Of a stretch of DNA of 64,000 bases, positions 28,676 through 38,483 are shown piece after piece. How positions within the stretch are numbered: position 1 is the stretch's first letter; every line of letters begins with the position of its first letter. The translations under genes were made by a program, and so were the position numbers. This DNA comes from Shinella sp. CPCC 101442 (GTDB taxonomy: Bacteria > Pseudomonadota > Alphaproteobacteria > Rhizobiales > Rhizobiaceae), in the NCBI RefSeq assembly GCF_024704725.1, contig NZ_JALIQS010000007.1, positions 62,001 through 126,000 of the forward strand, read 5' to 3'. The notes below the pieces were generated by a model. It was not told where the DNA came from. It was given only the letters and a program-made list of their open reading frames with translations, and ran no database searches.

Positions 28676-29425
28676 TTGTCGATTGCCGATATTTCTCTTT
28701 GGAGTGCGCTTCTGGCGGGAGCGCTCTCGTTCCTTTCGCCCTGCGTGCTGCCGCTCGTGCCACCCTATCTCTGTTACATGGCGGGCATTTCGGTGGATCA
28801 GTTCCGCGGCGGGGAAGCGGCGGCGGTGCGGCGGGATACGCGCGGGGCGGTGCTGCTTGCGGCGTTCTTCTTCACGCTGGGCTTTGCGACCGTCTTCGTG
28901 GCGCTCGGGGCGGGGGCTTCAACCATCGGCATGGTGCTGCGGCGGCATCTCGACCTGCTCGCCCAGATCGGTGGCGTCATCATCATCCTGATGGGCCTGC
29001 ATTTTCTCGGGCTGCTGCGCATCGGGCTTTTCGCCCGTGAGGCGCGGTTCCAGGGCGGCGGCAAGCCCGCGACAGCGTCGGGCGCCTACATCATGGGCCT
29101 TGCCTTCGCCTTTGGCTGGACGCCGTGCATCGGGCCGGTGCTGGGGGCGATCCTGGGGATTGCCGCGGCGCGCGAGACGGTGGGCGACGGAGCGGCCCTG
29201 CTGGCCGTCTATTCGCTCGGCCTTGCGGTTCCGTTCTGGATCGCGGCCGGCTTTTCCGGGGCTTTCATGCGCTTCCTCGTGCGGTTCCGCCGCCATCTCG
29301 GCGCGGTGGAGAAGGTCATGGGGGTGCTGCTGATCCTCACCGGCCTCGCCTTCATTTTCGGTTACATCAGCGCCGTCGCCATCTGGTTCCAGCAAACGTT
29401 TCCCATTCTCTCGCAAATCGGCTAG
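28676..29425 (+). CDS. ccdA: CcdA/DsbD-family cytochrome c biogenesis membrane protein
   Basis: The 249-residue product has six predicted membrane helices and the two redox Cys of the family, in SFLSPCVLPLVPPY and GWTPCIGPVLG. CcdA moves electrons from cytoplasmic thioredoxin to periplasmic thiol proteins and is needed for haem attachment to c-type cytochromes. The frame is open from 28538, but the TTG at 28676 (SIADISLWSALLAGAL) matches the family start and has CGGAG eight bases upstream. It lies close to the multiheme cytochrome gene, though tRNA-Lys separates the two. Confidence 0.87.
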   Translation: MSIADISLWSALLAGALSFLSPCVLPLVPPYLCYMAGISVDQFRGGEAAAVRRDTRGAVLLAAFFFTLGFATVFVALGAGASTIGMVLRRHLDLLAQIGGVIIILMGLHFLGLLRIGLFAREARFQGGGKPATASGAYIMGLAFAFGWTPCIGPVLGAILGIAAARETVGDGAALLAVYSLGLAVPFWIAAGFSGAFMRFLVRFRRHLGAVEKVMGVLLILTGLAFIFGYISAVAIWFQQTFPILSQIG

Positions 29426-29469
29426 TCGGGATATCATTCTCGGAAGAGAGCGGGAGCAGGCTTCGGCTC

Positions 29470-30432
29470 ATGGCTGACATCATCGGACTGGTTCTGCCGT
29501 TCTTCGGCATGATCCTCTTGGGATATGTGGTCGCGAGGATCACGAAACAGCCGGTCGATGCACTTGGCTGGCTCAATACGTTCATCATCTACATCGCGCT
29601 GCCGGCGCTGTTCTACAAGCTGGTGGCGAGGACGCCGATCGAGCAATTGACGCGCGTCGATTTCATCATCGCCAATATCAGCGCGACCTATCTCGTCTTC
29701 GGTCTGATCTTCGCGGTTGGGCTCTGCCTCCGGCGCGCGACGATCGGTGAGGCGACGGTGCAGGGACTGGCAGCGGCCTATGGCAATATCGGCTATATGG
29801 GACCGGGGCTGGCGCTGCTGGCCTTCGGCGAGCCGGCGGCGGTGCCGGTTGCGCTGGTCTTCTGCTTCGAGAACATGCTGCATTTCATGGTGGCCCCCGC
29901 GCTGATGGCGATGGGCGGTGGGGAAAAGCAGGCTCCGTTGCAGATTGCTGCCGGCGTGGCGAAGAAAATCGTCACGCATCCCTTTATCATCGCGACGGCC
30001 GCAGGTTTCGTCGCGGCTTTTGCATGCTTCGAGGCCCCGGCGCCGTTGCAGCGCCTGATCGACTATCTGGCCCAGGCGGCCGCACCTTGCGCGCTTTTTG
30101 CCATGGGGGTGACACTGGCGCTACGCCCGCTGAAGCGCGTGCCCGTTGAAATCGGCTACATCGTGCCGGCAAAACTTCTGCTGCTGCCGGTGACGATGTA
30201 TCTGGTACTCGGGCTTGCCGGCAATTTCGATGCGGTTTGGGTTTTTACCGCCGTGCTGCTTGCCGCCCTGCCGACGGCGACCAATGTGTTCGTCATTGGC
30301 CAGCAATACGGCGTCTGGCAGGAGCGGGCGTCCGCGACCATCCTCATCACGACGGTGCTGTCGGTCGCGACGGTGACGATCCTGCTCTATCTCATCAAGT
30401 CAGGCCTGCTTGCGGGCGACCCGTTCCCTTAG
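29470..30432 (+). CDS. AEC-family transporter (auxin efflux carrier-like)
   Basis: The 320-residue product is a ten-helix membrane protein in two halves. The first half has the family-typical LNTFIIYIALPALFY and the GNIGYMGPGLALLAFG segment. The second ends with ALLAALPTATNVFVIGQQYG. Members are secondary transporters, often of organic acids; the substrate is not readable here. The ATG at 29470 is 45 bases after ccdA. Its last 33 bases overlap the 3' end of the convergent UbiH-like gene. Confidence 0.82.
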   Translation: MADIIGLVLPFFGMILLGYVVARITKQPVDALGWLNTFIIYIALPALFYKLVARTPIEQLTRVDFIIANISATYLVFGLIFAVGLCLRRATIGEATVQGLAAAYGNIGYMGPGLALLAFGEPAAVPVALVFCFENMLHFMVAPALMAMGGGEKQAPLQIAAGVAKKIVTHPFIIATAAGFVAAFACFEAPAPLQRLIDYLAQAAAPCALFAMGVTLALRPLKRVPVEIGYIVPAKLLLLPVTMYLVLGLAGNFDAVWVFTAVLLAALPTATNVFVIGQQYGVWQERASATILITTVLSVATVTILLYLIKSGLLAGDPFP

Positions 30433-31608
30433 CGTATCGCGAAACGCCTTGAACGATCCGCCCGGCTCGATGCCCTCTCGCATGACGATGCTGCGCAGCG
30501 GGCCGAGCGCTGACAGGAGATGCAGCCCCGCCGAGCGCAGGAACTGCACGGGCAGGAAATCCGACAGCAGCGAGCGGTTGAGCAGATCGACGCTCAGCGT
30601 GCGCGAGCGGATATCCGCCTGGCGCTTGCGGTCGAAACGGTCGCCGATGCCGTCATAGGCGGTGGGCTCGGCTGTTTGCAGCAGGTCCTTCAAGGCCATG
30701 ATGTCGCGCAGGCTGAGATTGAGGCCCTGGGCGCCGATCGGCGGGAAGGCGTGCGCGGCCTCGCCGACCAGCGCGACGCGGCCCTTGCCGAAGCGATCAG
30801 CCGTCATGCCAGACAGGGGAAAGTTCTGTGCGCCGCCTTCGACGGTGACCTTGCCGAGCATGGATTGCATACGCGTTTCGACGGCTTGGCCGAGAGCGGA
30901 TTCGGAAAGGCCGCACAGGCGTGTCGCCTCCCGCGGTGGCAGCACCCAGACCAGACTGGAGCGGCGACCCGGCAGCGGAACCTGGGTGAAGGGGCCGCTT
31001 TCCGTATGGAATTCCGTCGAGACATTGCCGTGTGGCCGGTCGTGCGAAAAATTCAAAACGAGTGCTGCCTGCGGATAGGACCAGGTGCGTACGCCTATGC
31101 CGGCACTCTCTCGGATCTTTGATTTCCGGCCATCCGCGCCGACAACGAGGCGGGCGAGCACGCGCTCGCCATCGTCGAGCACCAGCTCTACGCCGTTTTC
31201 GAAGCTGCTGGCGACAGTCACGCCGTTGGCCACGCGCACGATGTTGCCATTGGCGGCAATGCGGGCATCGAGCGCTTCGATGAAGGGGGCGTTGGGAATG
31301 TTGTAACCGAAGGCGTTCAGGCCGACCTCGCCGGAGCGGAAGGCAACGGGCGGCGCGCGCAGGAGGCGGGCCGTGCCGTCGAGGATCTGCATCGTTTCGA
31401 GGGCCGCGGCCTGCGGGGCGATGTCGTCCCAGAGGCCGAGCGTCTTCAGAAAGGCGATGGATTGGTCCATCAGCGCCGTGGTGCGGCCATCGGCGGCACG
31501 CGCGGGCGGGGCGATCAGCGCAACGCTGCGGCCCGAATCGGACAGCGCAAGCGCCGCAAGGCTGCCGGCAAGGCCGGCGCCGACGATCGCAATATCGAAT
31601 TCCCTCAT
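30400..31608 (-). CDS. UbiH/COQ6-family FAD-dependent monooxygenase
   Basis: The 402-residue product has an N-terminal FAD-binding GxGxxG (IAIVGAGLAGSLAAL), a middle GADGRKSKIRE, and the C-terminal FAD motif GRVALVGEAAHAFPPIGAQG followed by LNLSLRD. This set is diagnostic of the aromatic hydroxylases of ubiquinone biosynthesis (UbiH/UbiF/VisC). Which ring position it hydroxylates cannot be told. The ATG at 31608 (MREFD) has GAGG upstream; seven further codons are open. It overlaps the end of the AEC gene. Confidence 0.85.
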   Translation of the reverse strand: MREFDIAIVGAGLAGSLAALALSDSGRSVALIAPPARAADGRTTALMDQSIAFLKTLGLWDDIAPQAAALETMQILDGTARLLRAPPVAFRSGEVGLNAFGYNIPNAPFIEALDARIAANGNIVRVANGVTVASSFENGVELVLDDGERVLARLVVGADGRKSKIRESAGIGVRTWSYPQAALVLNFSHDRPHGNVSTEFHTESGPFTQVPLPGRRSSLVWVLPPREATRLCGLSESALGQAVETRMQSMLGKVTVEGGAQNFPLSGMTADRFGKGRVALVGEAAHAFPPIGAQGLNLSLRDIMALKDLLQTAEPTAYDGIGDRFDRKRQADIRSRTLSVDLLNRSLLSDFLPVQFLRSAGLHLLSALGPLRSIVMREGIEPGGSFKAFRDTLRERVARKQA

Positions 31609-31857
31609 GGCCAACCTCGCAAGGGGCACGCGTTACCCACAGATTTGCAGTGCTTCTACTCCATGAGAACTAGGCCGGCAAAGAGGCAATTTCCATGGGA
31701 TGAATCCGCGCAGGCCGCCGAAGCGCTTGACGGACAACCGATTTTCGCTGGAAGTGCCGGGCAATCAATGCATATTACCTGACGTGACGGCACAAGAGGG
31801 CGTGTTCGGCGGATCGCGGCCGAGATCAAAGCCCCAAGGGATGGACAGCGAACGGCA

Positions 31858-32580
31858 ATGAAGTTCTTCAACTACAAGCGCGTGCCCTACGCGGAAATCC
31901 GCGCCTTTTCCGTTCATATGCTGACGGCGTCCGGCTCGTTCCTGGCTTTTCTCGGCGTCGTGGCGGCGGCGGAGCATCGTTTCGTCGATATGTTCTGGTG
32001 GCTCGGGTTGGCGCTTCTCGTCGATGGCATCGATGGCCCGATCGCGCGAAAAGTGCGCGTCAAGGAAGTTCTTCCCAACTGGTCCGGCGACACGCTGGAC
32101 AATGTCATCGACTACGTGACCTATGTGCTGCTGCCCGCCTTTGCGCTTTACCAGAGCGGCATGATCGGCGAGCCTTGGTCCTTCGTGGCCGCGGGCGCCA
32201 TCGTGGTGTCGAGCGCCATCTACTATGCAGACATGGGCATGAAGACGGACGAATATTTCTTCTCCGGCTTCCCGGTCGTCTGGAACATGGTGGTGTTCAC
32301 GCTCTTCGTCATCAAGGCGAGCGAGCTGACGGCGTCGATCATCGTCTTCGTCTCCGTCTTCCTGACGTTCATGCCCATCAACTTCCTGCATCCGGTGCGT
32401 GTTCAGCGGCTGCGGCCGCTCAATCTCGGCATCTTCTTCGTCTGGTCTCTTCTCAGCGGCTATGCGTTGCTCCTGCATTTCGATACGCCGGACTGGGTGG
32501 TCTGGGGCGTCGTGGCGACGGGGCTCTATCTCTACGGCGTCGGCGCGGTGCTGCAGGCTTTTCCAAAACTCGGCCGGTAA
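31858..32580 (+). CDS. pcs: Phosphatidylcholine synthase
   Basis: The 240-residue product is a CDP-alcohol phosphatidyltransferase with about eight membrane helices. The catalytic pattern is visible: Asp59-Gly60, Ala63-Arg64, Gly77, Asp81 and Asp85. The spacing between AR and G is longer than the general family consensus, as is usual in Pcs. The enzyme condenses choline with CDP-diacylglycerol to make phosphatidylcholine, a rhizobial membrane lipid. It is followed 21 bases later by the quinone oxidoreductase gene, so the two may be co-transcribed. Confidence 0.92.
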   Translation: MKFFNYKRVPYAEIRAFSVHMLTASGSFLAFLGVVAAAEHRFVDMFWWLGLALLVDGIDGPIARKVRVKEVLPNWSGDTLDNVIDYVTYVLLPAFALYQSGMIGEPWSFVAAGAIVVSSAIYYADMGMKTDEYFFSGFPVVWNMVVFTLFVIKASELTASIIVFVSVFLTFMPINFLHPVRVQRLRPLNLGIFFVWSLLSGYALLLHFDTPDWVVWGVVATGLYLYGVGAVLQAFPKLGR

Positions 32581-32601
32581 CAGACTATCGGGAGAACTGA
32601 C

Positions 32602-33573
32602 ATGACCAAGGCGATCGTCATCCGCACTCTCGGCGGACCTGAGGTTCTGAAGCTCGAGGACGTCGCGCTTGGCGCCCCCGGACCGGGCGAAGTCCAGATC
32701 CGTCAGGCGGCGATCGGCCTCAACTTCATAGACGTCTATTTCCGTACCGGCCTCTACAAGGCCGAGCCGCCGTTCATACCCGGTAAAGAAGGTGCGGGCA
32801 CGATCACCGCTCTTGGCGAGGGCGTGACGGATTTCGCAATCGGCGAGCGCGTCGCCTATGCCTCGGCGGACGGCGCCTATGCGACCGAGCGCAATGTCGC
32901 GACCAAACATCTCGTGAAGGTGCCGGACGGTATTTCGCTGGAAACGGCGGCGGCGATGATGCTGAAGGGCATGACGGCGCAATATCTGCTGCTTCAGACC
33001 TATCCTGTGAAGCCCGGCAGCGTGATCCTGTTTCATGCCGCCGCCGGCGGCGTCGGCCTGATTGCCGGACAATGGGCCAAGGCGCTCGGCGCGACCGTCA
33101 TCGGCACCGCCGGTTCGCAGGCGAAGATCGATCTGGCGCTGGCACATGGCTATGACCATGTCATCGATTACGGCAAGGACGATTTCGTTGCCCGCGTCCG
33201 CGACCTGACAAACGGGGCAGGCGTCGACGTCGTCTACGATTCCGTCGGCAAGGATACGTTCCCGCAGTCGCTGGACTGCTTGAAGCCGCGCGGCCTCTTC
33301 GTCAGTTTCGGCAATTCCTCCGGCCCGGTCGAGGCGTTCAACATGGGCCTGCTCGCGCAGAAGGGGTCGCTTTACGCCACCCGACCCACGCTGTTTGCCT
33401 ATATTGCGACGCGCGCCGCACTCGATGCATGTGCAAACTCGCTCTTTGATGTTGTGCAGAGCAACAAAGTGCGTATCAATATTAATCAGACTTATTCGTT
33501 GGCGGATGCCGGGCAGGCGCACACGGATCTGGAAGCAAGAAAAACGAGTGGAACGACGTTGCTCATTCCCTGA
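32602..33573 (+). CDS. NADPH:quinone oxidoreductase (zinc-free MDR family)
   Basis: The 323-residue product has the QOR layout: an N-terminal GroES-like domain (GLNFIDVYFRTGLY, IPGKEGAGTI) and a Rossmann domain with AAAGGVGLIAGQWAKALGA. No zinc-binding Cys/His set is seen. Such enzymes reduce quinones with NADPH in one-electron steps. GGGAG lies upstream of the ATG. The C-terminus (TYSLADAGQAHTDLEARKT) is normal for the family. Confidence 0.9.
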   Translation: MTKAIVIRTLGGPEVLKLEDVALGAPGPGEVQIRQAAIGLNFIDVYFRTGLYKAEPPFIPGKEGAGTITALGEGVTDFAIGERVAYASADGAYATERNVATKHLVKVPDGISLETAAAMMLKGMTAQYLLLQTYPVKPGSVILFHAAAGGVGLIAGQWAKALGATVIGTAGSQAKIDLALAHGYDHVIDYGKDDFVARVRDLTNGAGVDVVYDSVGKDTFPQSLDCLKPRGLFVSFGNSSGPVEAFNMGLLAQKGSLYATRPTLFAYIATRAALDACANSLFDVVQSNKVRININQTYSLADAGQAHTDLEARKTSGTTLLIP

Positions 33574-33623
33574 AACGACCCGAACGGGCGCAGGGGATCG
33601 AGATCGCAGGAAAGAGGGGAAGC

Positions 33624-35195
33624 GTGTCAGCCGTTGGAGCGTCCGAGGGCAGCCCGTTGCTGGCTGTCCGCAACCTGACAAAGCTGTTCGGGTCTTTTGC
33701 CGCATGCAACGGCATCGACCTCGACATCAAATCCGGTGAAATCCACGCCCTTCTGGGCGAGAATGGTGCCGGCAAATCCACCCTCGTCAAAATGCTCTTC
33801 GGTGTTCTCGCACCCACCAGCGGCCAGATCCTCTGGAAGGGCGAAGCTGTGCGCATAGCAAGCCCCGGAGCCGCGCGCCGCATCGGCATCGGCATGGTCT
33901 TCCAGCATTTTTCGCTGTTCGAGGCGCTGACGGTGGCGGAAAACATCGCGCTGTCGCTGAGCCCGGGCATTTCGCTTTCCAAGGTCGCGGAAGAGGCCTC
34001 GCGTCTCTCCCATCTCTACGGCCTGCCGCTCGATCCGAACGCGCATGTCGCCGATCTCTCGGTCGGCGAGCGCCAGCGCATCGAGATCGTGCGCGCGCTG
34101 TTGCAGAACCCGGAACTCATCATCCTCGACGAACCCACCTCGGTGCTGACGCCGCAGGAAGCCGACCGTCTGTTCGAGACGCTCGCCAAGCTGAAATCCG
34201 AGGGACGCTCGGTGCTCTATATCAGCCATCGGCTGGAGGAAGTGCAGCGCATCTGCGACCGGGCGACCGTGCTGCGCCACGGCAAGGTCACCGGTGCTTG
34301 CGATCCGCGCAAGGAGACACCCGCCTCCCTGGCGCGCATGATGGTAGGCAGCGATGTCGCCTCGGTGAGCGCCGCTGGCACCAACACCAAAGGTGACGTG
34401 CTGCTCGAGGCCCGGCACCTCACCGTGCCGTCGCGCACGCCCTTTGCGGTTGCGCTCAAGAATGTTTGTCTCAAGGTCCGCAGCGGCGAGGTTCTGGCGA
34501 TCGCGGGCGTTGCCGGTAACGGGCAGGGCGAGCTTTTCGACGCGCTCTCGGGCGAGTATCCGGTGGTGGATCCGACTGCGGTTTCCATCCGTGGCAAGGC
34601 GGCCGGCAATCTCGGCATTACCGCGCGCCGCCTGATGGGCGCCGGCTTCGTGCCGGAAGAGCGCCATGGCCACGCCGCCGTGACGACCCTGCCGCTGTCC
34701 GACAATCTCGTCCTGGCGCGCAGCCAGTCCGACCGTAAGACCTTTCTGGCCGGCGGCCTGCTCGGCATCATCAGGCAGGCTGTGGTGCGCATCGCATCCA
34801 AGCGCATTTCCGAGACGATGGACGTGCGCAAGAGCGGCGAGAACCCGGCGGCCGGTTCGCTCTCTGGCGGCAATCTGCAAAAATACATCGTCGGCCGCGA
34901 ACTGGACCGCCAGCCCGCGGTGCTGATCGTCAACCAGCCGACCTGGGGTGTCGATGCCGGGGCGGCAAGCCGCATTCGCCAGGCGCTTGTCGATCTCGCC
35001 AAATCCGGCTCGGCGGTGCTCGTCATCAGCCAGGACCTCGATGAAATCTTCGAGGTCGCCACCGAGATCGCCGTCATCAGCGAAGGGCGGCTTTCGGATT
35101 CGTATCCGGCTCACGACCTGACGCGGGAGAAGATCGGTCTCCTGATGGGCGGCATGTACGGCAAGACGGAAGGCGAGGTGGCCCATGCGCATTGA
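33624..35195 (+). CDS. Nucleoside-type ABC transporter, ATP-binding protein
   Basis: The 523-residue product has two fused ATPase domains, as in the sugar and BMP-linked (NupO/YufO) transporters. The first has Walker A GENGAGKSTLVKM, signature LSVGERQRIEI and Walker B LIILDEPTSVLT. The second has a degenerate Walker A (GVAGNGQGEL) and signature SLSGGNLQKYIVGREL, normal for this subfamily. It starts at a GTG after GAGGGGAAGC. It overlaps the first permease by 11 bases. With the next three genes it makes a complete importer for purine nucleosides or related compounds; the exact substrate is inferred from the family. Confidence 0.9.
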   Translation: MSAVGASEGSPLLAVRNLTKLFGSFAACNGIDLDIKSGEIHALLGENGAGKSTLVKMLFGVLAPTSGQILWKGEAVRIASPGAARRIGIGMVFQHFSLFEALTVAENIALSLSPGISLSKVAEEASRLSHLYGLPLDPNAHVADLSVGERQRIEIVRALLQNPELIILDEPTSVLTPQEADRLFETLAKLKSEGRSVLYISHRLEEVQRICDRATVLRHGKVTGACDPRKETPASLARMMVGSDVASVSAAGTNTKGDVLLEARHLTVPSRTPFAVALKNVCLKVRSGEVLAIAGVAGNGQGELFDALSGEYPVVDPTAVSIRGKAAGNLGITARRLMGAGFVPEERHGHAAVTTLPLSDNLVLARSQSDRKTFLAGGLLGIIRQAVVRIASKRISETMDVRKSGENPAAGSLSGGNLQKYIVGRELDRQPAVLIVNQPTWGVDAGAASRIRQALVDLAKSGSAVLVISQDLDEIFEVATEIAVISEGRLSDSYPAHDLTREKIGLLMGGMYGKTEGEVAHAH

Positions 35196-36279
35196 ACTTG
35201 AAAAGCGCGCCAATCCATCGACGCTCTATTCCATCGTCTCGCCCTTTCTTGCGCTGGCGCTGACCGTGGTCGCCGGTGGGATCATGTTCGCGCTGCTCGG
35301 CAAGGATCCAGGTGCGGCGCTCTACAGCTTCTTCATCGAGCCGTTGCTCGACGTCTGGTCGCTGCACGAGATCGCCATCAAGGCCGCGCCGCTTATCCTG
35401 ATCGGCGCGGGCCTGTCGGTCTGCTATCGCTCGAACAACTGGAACATCGGCGCCGAGGGCCAGTTCATCGCCGGCGCGATTGCCGGGTCCATCGTGCCGG
35501 TCGTCTTCCATGAATGGCATTCCTCGCTGGTCCTGCCGCTGATGCTGATCTTCGGCATGATCGGCGGCGCGCTCTATGCCGCCATCCCCGCCTTTCTCAA
35601 GGCGCATATGAACACCAACGAGATCCTGACGAGCCTGATGCTGGTCTATATCGCGCAGCTCTTCCTCGACTGGCTGGTGCGCGGCCCCTGGCGCAGCCCG
35701 GATGCCTACAATTTCCCGGTCACGCGGGATTTCGCGCCAGAGGCCATCCTGCCCGAACTCATCTCGTCGGGCCGCGCCAATCTCGGCTTCGCGCTGGCCA
35801 TTGTCGCGGCTGTCGGTCTCTGGATCATGATGCGCTATACGCTCAAGGGCTTCGAGATCACCGTGCTCGGCCAGTCGGAGCGGGCAGGGCGTTTTGCCGG
35901 TTTCTCTTCCAAGCGCATGATCTGGTTCTCGATGCTGCTTTCCGGCGGCCTTGCCGGTCTTGCCGGCATTGCAGAAGTCAGCGGCACCATCGGCAAGCTC
36001 CAGCCGGTTATCTCGCCCGGCTATGGTTTCACCGCCATCATCGTCGCCTTCCTCGGGCGCCTCAATCCGCTCGGAATCATCGCGGCTGGTCTGTTCCTCG
36101 CCCTGACCTATGTGGGTGGAGAAGCGGTACAGCTGACGCTCAGCGTCTCCGACAAGGTCACCCGCGTCTTCCAGGGCCTGCTGCTCTTCTTCGTGCTCTC
36201 CTGCGATACGCTCATCCAGTACAAGATCCGGCTGGTCTTCGCCCGCCTCGGCCAGTCCAATGAAGGGGGCGCGCACTGA
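35185..36279 (+). CDS. Nucleoside-type ABC transporter permease 1
   Basis: The 364-residue product is a multi-helix BPD_transp_2 permease. It carries NWNIGAEGQFIAGAI, the family's EAA-like cytoplasmic region, and NTNEILTSLMLVYI. The second half has SGGLAGLAGIAEVSG and GFTAIIVAFLGRLNPLG. It starts inside the ATPase gene and ends TGATG into permease 2. It pairs with permease 2 as a heterodimer in the inner membrane. Confidence 0.92.
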   Translation: MRIELEKRANPSTLYSIVSPFLALALTVVAGGIMFALLGKDPGAALYSFFIEPLLDVWSLHEIAIKAAPLILIGAGLSVCYRSNNWNIGAEGQFIAGAIAGSIVPVVFHEWHSSLVLPLMLIFGMIGGALYAAIPAFLKAHMNTNEILTSLMLVYIAQLFLDWLVRGPWRSPDAYNFPVTRDFAPEAILPELISSGRANLGFALAIVAAVGLWIMMRYTLKGFEITVLGQSERAGRFAGFSSKRMIWFSMLLSGGLAGLAGIAEVSGTIGKLQPVISPGYGFTAIIVAFLGRLNPLGIIAAGLFLALTYVGGEAVQLTLSVSDKVTRVFQGLLLFFVLSCDTLIQYKIRLVFARLGQSNEGGAH

Positions 36280-37199
36280 TGGGTATCGTCGAAGCGATCC
36301 TCCTCACCGTCATCACCGCGGCGACGCCACTGGTACTCGCGTCCATCGGCGAACTCGTGACGGAACGCTCGGGCGTTCTCAATCTCGGCGTCGAGGGCAT
36401 GATGGTGATGGGCGCAGCCATCGCCTTTGCCGCCACGCAGATTACCGGTTCGCCCTATATCGGCATCCTTGCAGGCATTGCCGGCGGCGCGCTGTTCTCG
36501 CTGCTTTTCGGTTTCCTGACGCTGACGCTCGTCGCCAATCAGGTGGCGACAGGTCTGGCGCTGACCATTCTCGGCCTCGGCATTTCCGGCCAGATCGGCG
36601 AGCCCTATGTCGGCATGTCCGGCACCAAGCTGCAACCGATCGTCATTCCGCTCCTGTCGGACATTCCGTTCCTCGGCCCGCTGCTCTTCAAGCAGGATAT
36701 CATCTTCTACGTGTCGATCGCGCTGGTGATCGGCGTCAACTGGTTCCTGTTCAAGAGCCGCGCGGGCCTGAAGATCCGCGCCATCGGCGACAACCATGGC
36801 TCGGCGCACGCGCTCGGCATCCATGTCATCCGCACGCGCTACCTCGCCGTAATGTTCGGTGGCGCCTGTGCGGGCCTTGCCGGCGCGCAGCTCTCACTGG
36901 TCTATACGCCGCAATGGGTGGAGAACATGTCGGCGGGGCGCGGCTGGATTGCGCTCGCGCTCGTCGTCTTTGCCTCCTGGCGCCCCTGGCGGGTGCTGGC
37001 GGGCGGCTATCTCTTCGGCGCGGTATCGATCAGCCAGCTCCACGCGCAGGCCTTCGGCATCGGTATTCCGTCGCAGTTCCTGTCGGCGCTTCCCTACATC
37101 GCCACGGTTGTCGTACTCATCCTGATATCGCATAACAGGCGCATGACGCAGATCAACACGCCAGCCTGCCTTGGCAAGCCGTTCGTGCCCGATCGCTGA
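36279..37199 (+). CDS. Nucleoside-type ABC transporter permease 2
   Basis: The 306-residue permease of the same family has the hallmark LTERSGVLNLGVEGMMVMGA-type N-terminus and VANQVATGLALTILG. It also has the cytoplasmic loop DNHGSAHALGIHVIRTRYLAV. The ATG overlaps the permease 1 stop. The substrate-binding gene follows after 51 bases. Confidence 0.92.
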   Translation: MGIVEAILLTVITAATPLVLASIGELVTERSGVLNLGVEGMMVMGAAIAFAATQITGSPYIGILAGIAGGALFSLLFGFLTLTLVANQVATGLALTILGLGISGQIGEPYVGMSGTKLQPIVIPLLSDIPFLGPLLFKQDIIFYVSIALVIGVNWFLFKSRAGLKIRAIGDNHGSAHALGIHVIRTRYLAVMFGGACAGLAGAQLSLVYTPQWVENMSAGRGWIALALVVFASWRPWRVLAGGYLFGAVSISQLHAQAFGIGIPSQFLSALPYIATVVVLILISHNRRMTQINTPACLGKPFVPDR

Positions 37200-37250
37200 A
37201 AAGAACAAGAAGACGGGAAACAACCACTCCTATTAACCACAGAGGATAAA

Positions 37251-38321
37251 ATGAAGAAAATCATTCTCGCTCTCGCAACATCGGCCGCCGTGCTGGGTTT
37301 CGCCGCCGCTGCCAGCGCACAGGACAAGACGAAGATCTGCTTCATCTATGTCGGCTCCAAGACCGACGGCGGCTGGACCCAGGCGCACGATATCGGCCGC
37401 CAGGCGCTGCAGGCCGAATTCGGCGACAAGATCGAAACGCCGTTCCTCGAAAGCGTGCCGGAAGGCCCGGATGCCGAGCGCGCGATCGAGCGCATGGCCC
37501 GTTCCGGCTGCGCTGCCGTCTTCACCACGTCGTTCGGCTTCATGGATGCCACGGTCAAGGTCGCGGAAAAATTCCCGGACGTGAAGTTCGAGCACGCCAC
37601 CGGCTTCAAGTCGGCTCCGAACGTCGCGACTTACAACTCGCGCTTCTATGAAGGCCGTTACATTCAGGGCATCATCGCCGCCAAGATGTCCCAGAAGGGC
37701 GTCGCCGGCTATATCGCTTCCTTCCCGATCCCGGAAGTCGTGATGGGCATCAACGCCTTCGTACATGGCGCCCAGTCGGTGAACCCGGACTTCAAGGTCA
37801 AGGTCATCTGGGCCAACACCTGGTTCGATCCGGGCAAGGAAGCCGATGCGGCCAAGGCGCTGATCGACCAGGGCGTCGACATCCTGACCCAGCACACCGA
37901 CACGACCGCGCCGATGCAGGTAGCCGCCGAACGTGGCATCAAGGCCTTCGGCCAGGCTTCGGACATGATCAAGGCTGGTCCGGAAACACAGCTGACCGCG
38001 ATCGTCGACACCTGGGGCGCCTATTACATCAAGCGCACCAAGGCCGTTCTCGACGGCACCTGGAAGTCCGAGCAGGTCTGGGACGGCCTGAAGGACGGCA
38101 TCCTGACCATGGCGCCCTACACCAACATGCCTGACGACGTGAAGAAGCTGGCGGAAGAAACCGAAGCGAAGATTCGCTCCGGCGAACTGCACCCCTTCAC
38201 CGGTCTGATCAAGAAGCAGGACGGTTCCGACTGGCTGGCTGATGGCGCCGTGTCCGACGACGGCACGCTGCTTGGCATGAACTTCTACATCGCCGGCGTT
38301 GACGACCAGCTGCCGAAGTAA
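37251..38321 (+). CDS. BMP-family nucleoside-binding lipoprotein-like protein
   Basis: The 356-residue product has a cleavable signal peptide (ATSAAVLGFAAAASA before QDKT). There is no lipobox Cys, so it is a soluble periplasmic binding protein. The Bmp/PnrA pattern is present: YVGSKTDGGWTQAHDIGRQA, FTTSFGFMDAT, GRYIQGIIAAKMS and TDTTAPMQVA. AGAGGATAAA precedes the ATG. It lies at the end of the operon, followed by a terminator. The 51-base spacer may carry its own translation or transcription signals, since binding proteins are usually made in excess. Confidence 0.92.
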   Translation: MKKIILALATSAAVLGFAAAASAQDKTKICFIYVGSKTDGGWTQAHDIGRQALQAEFGDKIETPFLESVPEGPDAERAIERMARSGCAAVFTTSFGFMDATVKVAEKFPDVKFEHATGFKSAPNVATYNSRFYEGRYIQGIIAAKMSQKGVAGYIASFPIPEVVMGINAFVHGAQSVNPDFKVKVIWANTWFDPGKEADAAKALIDQGVDILTQHTDTTAPMQVAAERGIKAFGQASDMIKAGPETQLTAIVDTWGAYYIKRTKAVLDGTWKSEQVWDGLKDGILTMAPYTNMPDDVKKLAEETEAKIRSGELHPFTGLIKKQDGSDWLADGAVSDDGTLLGMNFYIAGVDDQLPK

Positions 38322-38345
38322 GTGGTCGCATACCAAATCGATACG

Positions 38346-38376
38346 AAAGGCGCCCTCTAGGGCGCCTTTTTCGTTT
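38346..38376 (+). terminator. Rho-independent terminator of the nucleoside ABC operon
   Basis: AAAGGCGCCC - TCTA - GGGCGCCTTTTTCG lies 25 bases after the binding-protein stop. Confidence 0.88.
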
Positions 38377-38483
38377 GCGAAGGATGTGTGACGCGTTCAG
38401 GCTTTGCGGAATCGGCGCGTGGCTCTATACCTGCCGGATGTTCCGCATCTAAAGGGGTGATGCGGAGCGGAGGAGGGGACTTT

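Noticed and set aside
31765-33705. 646-codon open frame antisense to pcs and the quinone oxidoreductase
   Set aside because: It spans two recognised genes and their gap on the other strand, with no family pattern.
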